Shown piece by piece: positions 6,324 through 11,957 of a DNA stretch of 11,957 bases (its first letter is position 1; each line of letters begins with the position of its first letter). Origin of the DNA: Bacteroidota bacterium (GTDB lineage: Bacteria > Bacteroidota > Bacteroidia > Chitinophagales > Chitinophagaceae); NCBI GenBank assembly GCA_023427575.1, contig JAEZAY010000196.1:1-11957 (forward strand). Direction: 5' to 3'. Below the pieces are notes generated by a model, which worked only from the letters and a program-made list of their open reading frames with translations, was not told the DNA's origin and made no database searches. Both the position numbers and the translations under genes were made by a program.

Positions 6324-8135
6324 ATGGAAATCAGAAATATAGCGATCATCGCCCACGTTGACCATGGAAAAACAACTTTGGTTGATAAAATACTACATCA
6401 AACAAATGTTTTCCGGTCGAACCAGGAAACCGGTGACCTGATTATGGACAGCAATGATCTTGAAAGGGAAAGGGGAATTACTATTTTTAGTAAAAACGCA
6501 GCCGTAATTTACAAAGGTGTAAAAATCAATGTTATTGATACCCCCGGCCACTCCGATTTTGGGGGTGAGGTTGAAAGGGTATTGAAAATGGCCGATGGCG
6601 TAATTCTGCTGGTGGATGCGTTTGAAGGCCCGATGCCTCAAACCCGCTTTGTACTTCAAAAAGCCCTTCAGCTAAACCTGAAACCCATTGTGGTAATTAA
6701 CAAGGTGGACAAGCCGAATTGCCGTCCTGATGAAGTGCACGATGCCGTTTTTGAATTGTTCTTCAACCTCGATGCATCGGAAGAACAGCTCGATTTCCCA
6801 ACTTATTATGGATCGGGTAAAAATGGCTGGTTCAACGATTCTTTAACTCCCAGCGATAATATTGATCCGCTGCTGGACGGAATCCTGAAATATGTTCCGG
6901 CTCCAAAGGTTGCCGAAGGGTATTTGCAAATGCAGATCACTTCCCTGGATTATTCCTCTTTCCTGGGCCGGATTGCCGTGGGAAAAGTGACCAGGGGCAG
7001 TATTAAAGAAGGACAGGCCATCGCATTGATGCAGGCTGATGGCAGCATCAAAAAATCAAAAGTTAAAGAACTCTATATTTTCGAATCGCTGGGCAAGAAA
7101 AAAGTTACTGAGGTGATCGCGGGCGATATCTGCGCAGTGGTGGGTCTTGAAGACTTTAATATCGGTGATACCATTGCCGATGCTGAGAACCCGGAAGCTT
7201 TGCCTGTAATTAGTGTAGACGAACCAACCATGAGCATGCTGTTCAGCATCAACAACTCGCCTTTCTTTGGAAAGGATGGTAAATTCGTTACTTCCCGCCA
7301 CCTGCGCGACAGGCTGATGAAAGAAACGGAAAAAAACCTGGCATTACGGGTTGAAGATACCGATGGCGCAGATAGCTTTAATGTATTCGGCCGGGGGATT
7401 CTTCATCTTGGAATCCTGATTGAAACCATGCGCCGCGAAGGGTATGAGTTGACCGTTGGACAACCGCAGGTGATCGTAAAAGAGATCGACGGCAAAAAAC
7501 ACGAACCCTATGAAACCCTGGTGGTTGACGTTCCTTCCGAGTATAGCGGTAAAGTGATAGACCTGGTTACACAGCGCAAAGGCGAAATGCTGATCATGGA
7601 AAGCAAGGGCGAAATGCAGCATTTGGAATTTGAAATACCTTCCAGAGGATTGATCGGACTGCGTTCGCAAATGCTAACGAATACAGCCGGAGAAGCGGTT
7701 ATGGCGCATCGTTTTAACGAATACAAACCCTGGAAAGGACCCATCCCGGGCAGAAACAATGGCGTATTGATTTCTAAAAATCAGGATAAGACAACTGCCT
7801 ATTCCATTGATAAATTACAGGATCGCGGATCTTTCTTTATTGATCCGGGTGAAGATGTATATGTAGGCCAGATCATTGCCGAGCACATTAAACCGGGCGA
7901 TCTGATAGTAAACTGTACAGAAGGAAAGAAACTCACGAATATGCGTGCCAGCGGCAGCGATGATTCGGTACGAATTGTTCCCAAAATTCAGATGACACTG
8001 GAAGAATGTATGGAATACATTCAGCAGGATGAATGTATTGAGGTAACCCCCAAAAATATTCGCCTTCGTAAAACAATCCTGAATGAAGAAGAGCGGAAGA
8101 AATATCAGAAAATGCTGAAAACAGAAGTTGCTTAA
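6324..8135 (+). CDS. typA: Translational GTPase TypA/BipA
   Basis: TypA is an EF-G-like ribosome-associated GTPase involved in 50S assembly and growth under stress such as cold. The G motifs are complete: P-loop AHVDHGKTT (10-18), switch I RERGITI (48-54), DTPGH (72-76) and NKVD (126-129). The protein continues through the beta-barrel domain II, the EF-G-like domains III and V, and the BipA-specific C-terminal domain with GRNNGVLI and [11 protein letters not shown] segments. The full 603 residues match the family's usual length (about 600-615). ATG 6324 gives [18 protein letters not shown], the normal N terminus, with a Shine-Dalgarno site and a canonical promoter upstream. It is probably monocistronic, since a strong intrinsic terminator begins two bases after the stop. 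No oddities were seen in the sequence. Confidence 0.97.
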   Translation: MEIRNIAIIAHVDHGKTTLVDKILHQTNVFRSNQETGDLIMDSNDLERERGITIFSKNAAVIYKGVKINVIDTPGHSDFGGEVERVLKMADGVILLVDAFEGPMPQTRFVLQKALQLNLKPIVVINKVDKPNCRPDEVHDAVFELFFNLDASEEQLDFPTYYGSGKNGWFNDSLTPSDNIDPLLDGILKYVPAPKVAEGYLQMQITSLDYSSFLGRIAVGKVTRGSIKEGQAIALMQADGSIKKSKVKELYIFESLGKKKVTEVIAGDICAVVGLEDFNIGDTIADAENPEALPVISVDEPTMSMLFSINNSPFFGKDGKFVTSRHLRDRLMKETEKNLALRVEDTDGADSFNVFGRGILHLGILIETMRREGYELTVGQPQVIVKEIDGKKHEPYETLVVDVPSEYSGKVIDLVTQRKGEMLIMESKGEMQHLEFEIPSRGLIGLRSQMLTNTAGEAVMAHRFNEYKPWKGPIPGRNNGVLISKNQDKTTAYSIDKLQDRGSFFIDPGEDVYVGQIIAEHIKPGDLIVNCTEGKKLTNMRASGSDDSVRIVPKIQMTLEECMEYIQQDECIEVTPKNIRLRKTILNEEERKKYQKMLKTEVA

Positions 8136-8136
8136 T

Positions 8137-8170
8137 AAAAACCCCCGGACTTTATCTCCGGGGGTTTTTT
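8137..8170. terminator. Rho-independent terminator after typA (perfect 13-bp stem)
   Basis: Bases 8137-8149 (five A, five C, GGA) pair perfectly with 8157-8169 around a 7-base loop (8150-8156). Five G-C and two further G-C pairs form the stem, and the right arm runs into T 8165-8170. A-run and T-run flank the stem, so it could also stop transcription coming from the other strand. It begins directly after the typA stop codon. Confidence 0.92.
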
Positions 8171-8177
8171 AATTTTT

Positions 8178-8225
8178 AAAGGTTAAAGTTCCTTTGAAGG
8201 AGGGGGCTTTAAAAAACCCTTTGAA
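8178..8225. repeat. Short intergenic hairpin/direct-repeat patch downstream of typA terminator
   Basis: TTAAAG (8183-8188) pairs with CTTTAA (8207-8212), with an inner TCCTT/AAGGA hairpin (8190-8194 with 8197-8201) and an unpaired G-run. CCTTTGAA occurs twice (8191-8198 and 8218-8225). The composition resembles small dispersed intergenic repeats, but only one copy is in view, so this is only a suspicion. Confidence 0.3.
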
Positions 8226-8267
8226 TAAACTTAATCTGTTTTAAGTCTGGCCTTCCGCTTTTCGTGT

Positions 8268-8275
8268 TATTTTTG
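8268..8275 (+). promoter_or_regulatory. -7 promoter element of the small CxxC protein gene
   Basis: TATTTTTG is an exact TAnnTTTG match. A TCTG at 8246-8249, 18 bases upstream, is a one-mismatch -33 box. Transcription would begin around 8282, leaving a leader of only about 8 bases before ATG 8291. The element lies just downstream of the possible GTG start at 8264, so if it is real the GTG cannot be the start on this transcript. Confidence 0.55.
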
Positions 8276-8290
8276 CCAAAACTGCCGCAA

Positions 8291-8512
8291 ATGAAAAAGC
8301 TGGGTTTGAAATGGGTTTTTTTCCTGTTTTGCATTTTGTTGTCTTCCGGGCTATGGGCTCAATGTTCCATCTGTACTAAAACGGCCCAGCAACTGGGAGA
8401 AAAAACCGGGCATGGGTTAAATGGAGCCATTGTTTACCTGGCTTCCGCTCCATTGTTATTGCTGGGTGTAATTGGCTACAGATGGTGGAAAAGCGAGGCC
8501 AAAGAATCCTGA
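8291..8512 (+). CDS. Small exported CxxC protein with one C-terminal membrane helix
   Basis: This 73-residue protein has a clear signal peptide: MKK, a hydrophobic core (about 9-20), and a likely signal peptidase I site after LWA at 23. The mature part would begin QCSICTK, placing a CxxC pair (Cys25, Cys28) next to its N terminus. A second hydrophobic helix spans about 44-62 and ends in basic YRWWK, so the CxxC would face the periplasm and the tail the cytoplasm. Small proteins of this plan (QC-x2-C start, GLN-containing helix) recur in Bacteroidota as hypothetical proteins; no function is known to me. A longer GTG start at 8264 exists, but ATG 8291 gives a proper signal peptide and lies downstream of the promoter element. 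The stop is 48 bases before the FkbM gene, so the two may be cotranscribed. A role in metal or redox chemistry is only a guess from the CxxC. Confidence 0.75.
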   Translation: MKKLGLKWVFFLFCILLSSGLWAQCSICTKTAQQLGEKTGHGLNGAIVYLASAPLLLLGVIGYRWWKSEAKES

Positions 8513-8560
8513 TTTTCGATCGCAACCCGGCCCATTCAGAACGATCTAACTTCCTTATTC

Positions 8561-9322
8561 ATGTCTACTATAACCAGGGCAATAAAAAGGCTGGGAATTT
8601 TTAAAGGGCTTTCTTCTTACTGGAAACTAAAAAGAAATAAATCCACCTTTCATGTTGCAGAGCTGGATCACCCCATCCAGTTAAGGCCACATACTTCCGA
8701 CGGCCGGATTTTCAGGCAGATATTTTATGATGGTCAGTATGATATTGAACCGGGATTTCAGCCCCGGTACATCATTGATGCTGGTGCCAATATCGGGCTC
8801 TTTGCCGTTCTGGCTGCCAGTCGCTATAAAGAGGCCCGAATCATTTGTGTAGAACCCGATGCCGCGAATTTTCAGATGCTGCAACGCAATACCGCTCCTT
8901 ACCCAAATATTACCTGCGTAAAAAGTGGAATCTGGAATAAAGAGGTTATTCTGGAAGTGGTAGATGAGGGATATGGCGAATGGGGGATGATGGTAAAAGA
9001 GGTAGAGACTGAAAATGAAAATACCATCCGCGCCATTTCAATCGACCAGATTTTAAGCCGGTACCAGATGCCCTATATCGATATTCTGAAACTGGATGTA
9101 GAAGGGGCTGAAGCATCTATATTCAGGGATAATTATTCAGAATGGCTGCCCAAAACAAGATTGCTGATCATCGAATTGCACGATTATATGCTTCCTGAAA
9201 GCAGTAAAAGTTTTAAAGAAGCCATCGGCCGTTTTAATTTTTCGCATTTTGTTTCGGGAGAAAATCTTTGTTACGTGAATCTGGATTTTCATCAAACTGC
9301 TCAGCAAAGCGATAAAGATTAA
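8561..9322 (+). CDS. FkbM family S-adenosylmethionine-dependent methyltransferase
   Basis: FkbM-family enzymes are Rossmann-fold O-methyltransferases, often acting on sugars or polyketides in surface-glycan or secondary-metabolite loci. The SAM-binding motif I is DAGANIGL (73-80), the acidic ribose contact is in CVEPD (96-100), and the family signature IDILKLDVEGAE is at 173-184, followed by IIELHD (203-208). The 253-residue length is normal for the family. ATG 8561 (MSTITRAIKRLG) is the first good start; the N-terminal 60 residues are basic and less conserved. No promoter motif is evident in the 48 bases upstream, so it may share the promoter of the small CxxC gene. Its 3' end overlaps the convergent meaB gene by 89 bases. 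A GT2 gene lies just beyond meaB, which would fit glycan modification. The acceptor substrate is unknown. Confidence 0.9.
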   Translation: MSTITRAIKRLGIFKGLSSYWKLKRNKSTFHVAELDHPIQLRPHTSDGRIFRQIFYDGQYDIEPGFQPRYIIDAGANIGLFAVLAASRYKEARIICVEPDAANFQMLQRNTAPYPNITCVKSGIWNKEVILEVVDEGYGEWGMMVKEVETENENTIRAISIDQILSRYQMPYIDILKLDVEGAEASIFRDNYSEWLPKTRLLIIELHDYMLPESSKSFKEAIGRFNFSHFVSGENLCYVNLDFHQTAQQSDKD

Positions 9323-10187
9323 AGCCTTTCGATTTCATCTGTTTTTCGATTTCACGGTACAATATTTCGCGGTCAACTCCGCGCATTCGCCGCTCCTGAA
9401 TCAGCAGGTACGCTTTTTCTACCATCAGCCATTGCTTTTTAACCTGCTGAACGGGATGATCTTTCAGTTGAAGAACGGTAGCCAGCAGATCTGCCGTTCC
9501 CGCCCTTTCTGTGGCAGTGGTTTTGATGACGGGAATCTCGGTTCCGTTTGCTTCCGCCGGTTTTAATGCAAGCCGCAGGTTGTTAAAAAATTGATCCGCA
9601 CCGGGGCGATCAGCTTTGTTTACAACGAATATATCCCCGGCTTCCATCAGTCCCGCTTTCATATTCTGAACATCATCGCCCGATTCGGGCACAAGAACCA
9701 CTACGGTAATATCTGCCAGGCCCGCGATTTCCACTTCCGTTTGACCAACGCCCACCGTTTCAACAAAAATTATATCAAATGGAAATTGTTTCATCAGATC
9801 GGTAATCGCGATGATGGCGGGATTTAGCCCGCCCATGGTGCCGCGGCTCGATAATGAGCGAATGAAAACCGAAGGATGATTGTACCATTCGCGCATCCGG
9901 ATCCGGTCGCCCAACAAAGCTCCATGCCGGAATGGGGAAGATGGATCTATGCAAATGATGCCAACCCTTTTTCCCCCGGCTACAAGATGGCTGATCAGCG
10001 CATCCGTAATAGTGCTTTTGCCGGCTCCCGGCGGACCGGTTATTCCGATCAGGGGCTGAGCTTGTTCCGGATTCAGTTCCAGCAGTAAATCAAGATACCC
10101 GGGTACCTGGTTTTCAACGAAGGAAATTCCTCTGGCAAGAGCGCGAAAATCACCATCCCTTATCAGGGCTGAAAGTTGATGCATCAT
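9234..10187 (-). CDS. meaB: MeaB/ArgK family GTPase (methylmalonyl-CoA mutase chaperone)
   Basis: MeaB is a G3E-family P-loop GTPase that protects and reloads adenosylcobalamin-dependent methylmalonyl-CoA mutase; older annotations call it LAO/AO transport ATPase or ArgK. Walker A GPPGAGKST is at 51-59, the metal-binding IDPSSP at 80-85, a GALLGDR loop at 89-95, the switch ETVGVGQTE at 143-151, and the base-recognition NKAD at 190-193. The 317-residue length is normal. The start is ATG 10187; a second ATG directly follows (10184). The gene lies 26 bases after the GT2 gene on the same strand, so it may be cotranscribed. No mutase, epimerase or carboxylase gene is in the window, so the partner must lie elsewhere. 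The last ~29 residues are a polar tail encoded within the overlap with the FkbM gene. Family call firm. Confidence 0.93.
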   Translation of the reverse strand: MMHQLSALIRDGDFRALARGISFVENQVPGYLDLLLELNPEQAQPLIGITGPPGAGKSTITDALISHLVAGGKRVGIICIDPSSPFRHGALLGDRIRMREWYNHPSVFIRSLSSRGTMGGLNPAIIAITDLMKQFPFDIIFVETVGVGQTEVEIAGLADITVVVLVPESGDDVQNMKAGLMEAGDIFVVNKADRPGADQFFNNLRLALKPAEANGTEIPVIKTTATERAGTADLLATVLQLKDHPVQQVKKQWLMVEKAYLLIQERRMRGVDREILYREIEKQMKSKGFNLYRFAEQFDENPDSRNKDFLPKQNAKN

Positions 10188-10213
10188 GCAAATTAATATT
10201 GTTATTTCATCCG

Positions 10214-11005
10214 CTACAGGTATTGGTCTACGCCTTTTTCACAGCGGATCCGCCCCCCGCTTTTTGTTTGTTGGAGGATCAGCTCGTTTTTATCCAGGTC
10301 TTTTCGCTCTGCTTCTTTATGCCATAAATGATAAACGATTCCGCGGAGCTTAAAAAAACTTCGTTGAAGCCCGGCTTTATAAAACCGAAGAACCAGGTCG
10401 GTATCTTCACGCCCCCACCCTACAAATTCTTCATCATACCCGTTAACATCAACAAAATCTTTTTTCCAGTAACTCATATTACAGCCGCGGATATTATTCG
10501 ATTTACGGGTATTGATGAGGGAACTCAAAAGATCAGCAAGGATTTTACTATGCATTCCGTTCAACCTGTTTCGAACTCCCTTACTAAAAAGGGAAGGCAG
10601 CTTTCCACTTTCCTTAAAAACGCTGTCGGTCAATTCCTGCGACAAGATTACCCGGCTTCCTCCAATAAAATGTTCTTTTTTGGCCGCCCGGAGATGGTCG
10701 CCAACAAAATCCGGATGCAGGATCAGATCGCCGTCGATCTGGATCAGGTATTCACCTCCGGCCGCCGCATTCGCCTTGTTACGAATGGCCGCCAGCCGAA
10801 ATCCATTGTCGGCATGCCAGATATGTTTAATGGGCAAACGATCAGCATACTTATTGATCATTGCCGCTGTTTCCGGTCCGGATCCATCGTCGGCTATCAC
10901 AACCTCATCGGGCAATACCCTTTGCTTAATAACGCTGTTCAGGCAAAGATCCAGTGCCTGCGGCCAGTTATAGGTGGCGATGATGAGAGAGCTGCTTATT
11001 GCCAT
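10214..11005 (-). CDS. Family 2 glycosyltransferase (GT-A fold) with C-terminal GWGxED domain
   Basis: This inverting glycosyltransferase transfers a sugar from a nucleotide-sugar donor, probably for a cell-surface glycan and on the cytoplasmic side. The N-terminal strand SLIIATYNWP (6-15) and ADDGS (38-42) contact the nucleotide. The DxD metal motif is IDGD (90-93). The C-terminal NGYDEEFVGWGREDTDL (188-204) is the acceptor-side signature shared with galactosyl/GalNAc-transferase-like C domains and contains the likely catalytic base. A His-rich YHLWHK follows (225-230). No membrane helix is seen. ATG 11005 (MAISSSLI) is chosen over the adjacent TTG at 11008. It is upstream of meaB by 26 bases and divergent from the LON-domain gene. 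Donor and acceptor cannot be read from sequence. Long open frames on the opposite strand are shadows of this gene. Confidence 0.9.
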   Translation of the reverse strand: MAISSSLIIATYNWPQALDLCLNSVIKQRVLPDEVVIADDGSGPETAAMINKYADRLPIKHIWHADNGFRLAAIRNKANAAAGGEYLIQIDGDLILHPDFVGDHLRAAKKEHFIGGSRVILSQELTDSVFKESGKLPSLFSKGVRNRLNGMHSKILADLLSSLINTRKSNNIRGCNMSYWKKDFVDVNGYDEEFVGWGREDTDLVLRFYKAGLQRSFFKLRGIVYHLWHKEAERKDLDKNELILQQTKSGGRIRCEKGVDQYL

Positions 11006-11028
11006 CAATCCGGTGGTTTAAGAAGATA

Positions 11029-11062
11029 CAAAAGTGCGGGATCAGGGCTGATAACAAAAATA
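11029..11062 (-). promoter_or_regulatory. Candidate promoter(s) of the glycosyltransferase-meaB pair
   Basis: On the minus strand CACTTTTG (11029-11036) is one mismatch from TAnnTTTG and has a TTTG box (11055-11058) 18 bases upstream, 24 bases before ATG 11005. An exact TATTTTTG at 11055-11062 overlaps that box and could itself serve as a -7 element, but has no -33 partner at normal spacing. Which is used cannot be decided by eye. Confidence 0.4.
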
Positions 11063-11120
11063 ATTCCCGGCGCCCGGCGGATTTTAATTCCGGCCGGCCA
11101 AATCTGAAATCCTGATTCTT

Positions 11121-11128
11121 TAAATTTG
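11121..11128 (+). promoter_or_regulatory. -7 promoter element of the LON-domain gene
   Basis: TAAATTTG is an exact match to the Bacteroidota -7 consensus, 21 bases before ATG 11150, implying a leader of about 15 bases. No good -33 box is seen at 17-23 bases upstream; the region there is GC-rich and contains an 8-bp GGCCGGCC palindrome (11092-11099). Confidence 0.5.
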
Positions 11129-11149
11129 TAAGGAAGCAAAGACAGAAGC

Positions 11150-11794
11150 ATGACGAATTTTATTCCTGTATTCCCCCTTGCTATTGTTGTATACCCCGGC
11201 GAACATGTGAATCTGCATATTTTTGAACCGCGGTATAAACAACTGATTGCCGAATGTCATGAAAAAAACAAGCCTTTTGGAATTCCAACGGTTATGAATA
11301 ACCGATTACAGGAGATCGGCACACTGGTACGGGTAACCGAAATCAGTAAGGTTTATGAAAATGGCGAGATGGATATCAAAACGGTGGGTACGGAGGTATT
11401 CCGGATTCTTGAAACCATAAAAACAGTTCCCGATAAATTATACAGCGGCTCCATTGTCAATTATCCCGGCAATGAGATGGAAACCGGAAATCCTAAACTA
11501 ATGCAGCAGATCATCCCCGCCCTGAGGGAACTGCACAGGCTTCTGAATATTTCCAAAGATTTTAATAAGCCCGACGAAAAGCTGATCTCCTACGATATCG
11601 CACATCATGCCGGCCTTTCTATTGAGGAAGAATATGAATTGCTGGGTCTTTTCAGAGAACTGCAGAGGCAGGAATACCTGAAACGCCATCTGCAAAAGGT
11701 TTTACCCCTGCTCCTGGAAATGGAACAGCTAAAAACCAAGGTAAAACTGAATGGACATTTCCGAAACCTCGACGTACTGGATCTGGACATCTGA
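11150..11794 (+). CDS. Stand-alone LON substrate-binding (LonN) domain protein
   Basis: The 214 residues correspond to the N-terminal substrate-binding domain of Lon protease (PF02190-type): IPVFPLAIVVYPGEHVNLHIFEPRY (5-29) is the typical opening, followed by beta strands including IGTLVRVTEI (56-65) and the MDIKTVGTEVFRI strand (74-86). The rest is a helical C-terminal part with charged helices near 150-205. No AAA+ ATPase or Ser-Lys protease domain follows, so it is not a Lon protease. Such single-domain proteins are common, and their role is not settled. ATG 11150 (MTNFIPVFPL) fits the family start. It is divergent from the glycosyltransferase gene and stands 108 bases before the coaX start on the same strand. 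Confidence 0.9.
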   Translation: MTNFIPVFPLAIVVYPGEHVNLHIFEPRYKQLIAECHEKNKPFGIPTVMNNRLQEIGTLVRVTEISKVYENGEMDIKTVGTEVFRILETIKTVPDKLYSGSIVNYPGNEMETGNPKLMQQIIPALRELHRLLNISKDFNKPDEKLISYDIAHHAGLSIEEEYELLGLFRELQRQEYLKRHLQKVLPLLLEMEQLKTKVKLNGHFRNLDVLDLDI

Positions 11795-11843
11795 CCGTTT
11801 AGCAAATAGCAGCTCTTTCTGGCGGCTTCACCCATAAATCGCC

Positions 11844-11857
11844 GAAATCCGGATTTC
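11844..11857. repeat. 14-bp perfect palindrome between the LON-domain gene and coaX
   Basis: GAAATCCGGATTTC reads the same on both strands. It lies 46 bases before the coaX start codon. It could be an operator for a dimeric regulator, but one perfect 14-mer palindrome is about what chance would give in a window of this length. No TAnnTTTG match was found in 11795-11902. Confidence 0.25.
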
Positions 11858-11902
11858 TCCCTTTACATTGCGTTTCTGAATCACCCAATCCCTCAATACG
11901 CT

Positions 11903-11957
11903 ATGCCGGTTACATTATGCTTCGATTTTGGCAATACCCGAAAAAAATGCGGGGTAT
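11903..11957 (+). CDS. coaX: Type III pantothenate kinase CoaX (first 18 codons, 3' truncated by window)
   Basis: CoaX phosphorylates pantothenate in the first step of coenzyme A synthesis and belongs to the ASKHA fold. The reading frame from ATG 11903 encodes 18 residues, MPVTLCFDFGNTRKKCGV. This carries the family's N-terminal phosphate-binding signature D-x-G-N-T-x-x-K, with Asp8, Gly10, Asn11, Thr12 and Lys15. The frame is open to the window end. The position of the motif, a few residues after the start, is exactly that of CoaX proteins, which supports both family and start. Many Bacteroidota rely on CoaX, not CoaA, for this step. The LON-domain gene lies 108 bases upstream on the same strand. 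Only the N terminus is visible, so the call rests on one motif. Confidence 0.75.
   Translation, partial: MPVTLCFDFGNTRKKCGV

Noticed and set aside
8264..8290. GTG start extending the small CxxC protein by nine residues
   Set aside because: The extension would place polar and proline residues before the MKK of a standard signal peptide, and the -7 promoter element at 8268-8275 lies inside it.
11006..11008. TTG start one codon upstream for the glycosyltransferase
   Set aside because: An ATG directly follows at 11005 and already gives the normal family N terminus; the TTG adds one residue without support.
10328..11107. Long open frame (259 codons) on the plus strand opposite the glycosyltransferase
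   Set aside because: It is antisense to a gene with intact GT2 motifs, has no recognisable domain, and looks like a shadow produced by codon composition. The shorter 10512-10973 frame is the same kind of shadow.
1..11957. CRISPR array, insertion sequence, phage genes, toxin-antitoxin or defence system
   Set aside because: No regularly spaced repeats, transposase, integrase, nuclease or toxin motifs were found; every large frame is explained by metabolic, envelope or translation-related families.

Overview
The window reads as a chromosomal segment of a Bacteroidota bacterium, probably of the Chitinophagaceae type. The evidence is the protein families present, the exact matches to the Bacteroidota -7 promoter element (TAnnTTTG) upstream of several genes, and the mostly weak or absent Shine-Dalgarno sites. 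The taxonomic placement is an inference from style, not from a marker gene. No tRNA, rRNA, CRISPR array, insertion sequence or phage gene was seen. The content looks like housekeeping and envelope or lipid genes, not a mobile island.

Layout. (1) 1-433: the 3' part of a heme A synthase (COX15/CtaA), cut by the window edge. (2) 558-2816: a large membrane-anchored patatin-like lipase on the same strand. (3) 2749-5823, minus strand: an alpha/beta hydrolase, a FabH-type ketoacyl-ACP synthase and a diacylglycerol-kinase-family lipid kinase, read in that order. The kinase overlaps the patatin gene tail to tail. (4) 5862-6086: a small DUF2905 membrane protein, divergent from the hydrolase. (5) 6087-6323: an AT-rich intergenic region with interleaved inverted repeats and a canonical Bacteroidota promoter for typA. 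(6) 6324-8135: the translational GTPase TypA/BipA, ended by a strong intrinsic terminator. (7) 8291-9322: a small secreted or membrane CxxC protein, then an FkbM-family methyltransferase. (8) 9234-11005, minus strand: a family 2 glycosyltransferase followed by the MeaB/ArgK GTPase, which overlaps the methyltransferase tail to tail. (9) 11150-11794: a stand-alone LON substrate-binding-domain protein. (10) 11903 to the end: the first 18 codons of a type III pantothenate kinase (CoaX).

The main theme is lipid chemistry. Four adjacent genes (patatin-like lipase, lipid kinase, FabH-like condensing enzyme, membrane-tethered esterase) could act together on membrane lipids, though this is inferred from adjacency. 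FkbM methyltransferase and GT2 suggest surface glycan work around a MeaB gene that has no mutase in sight. The least explained parts are the 6095-6187 repeat structure, the seven-helix patatin fusion, and the small CxxC protein whose promoter appears to lie almost on its start codon.
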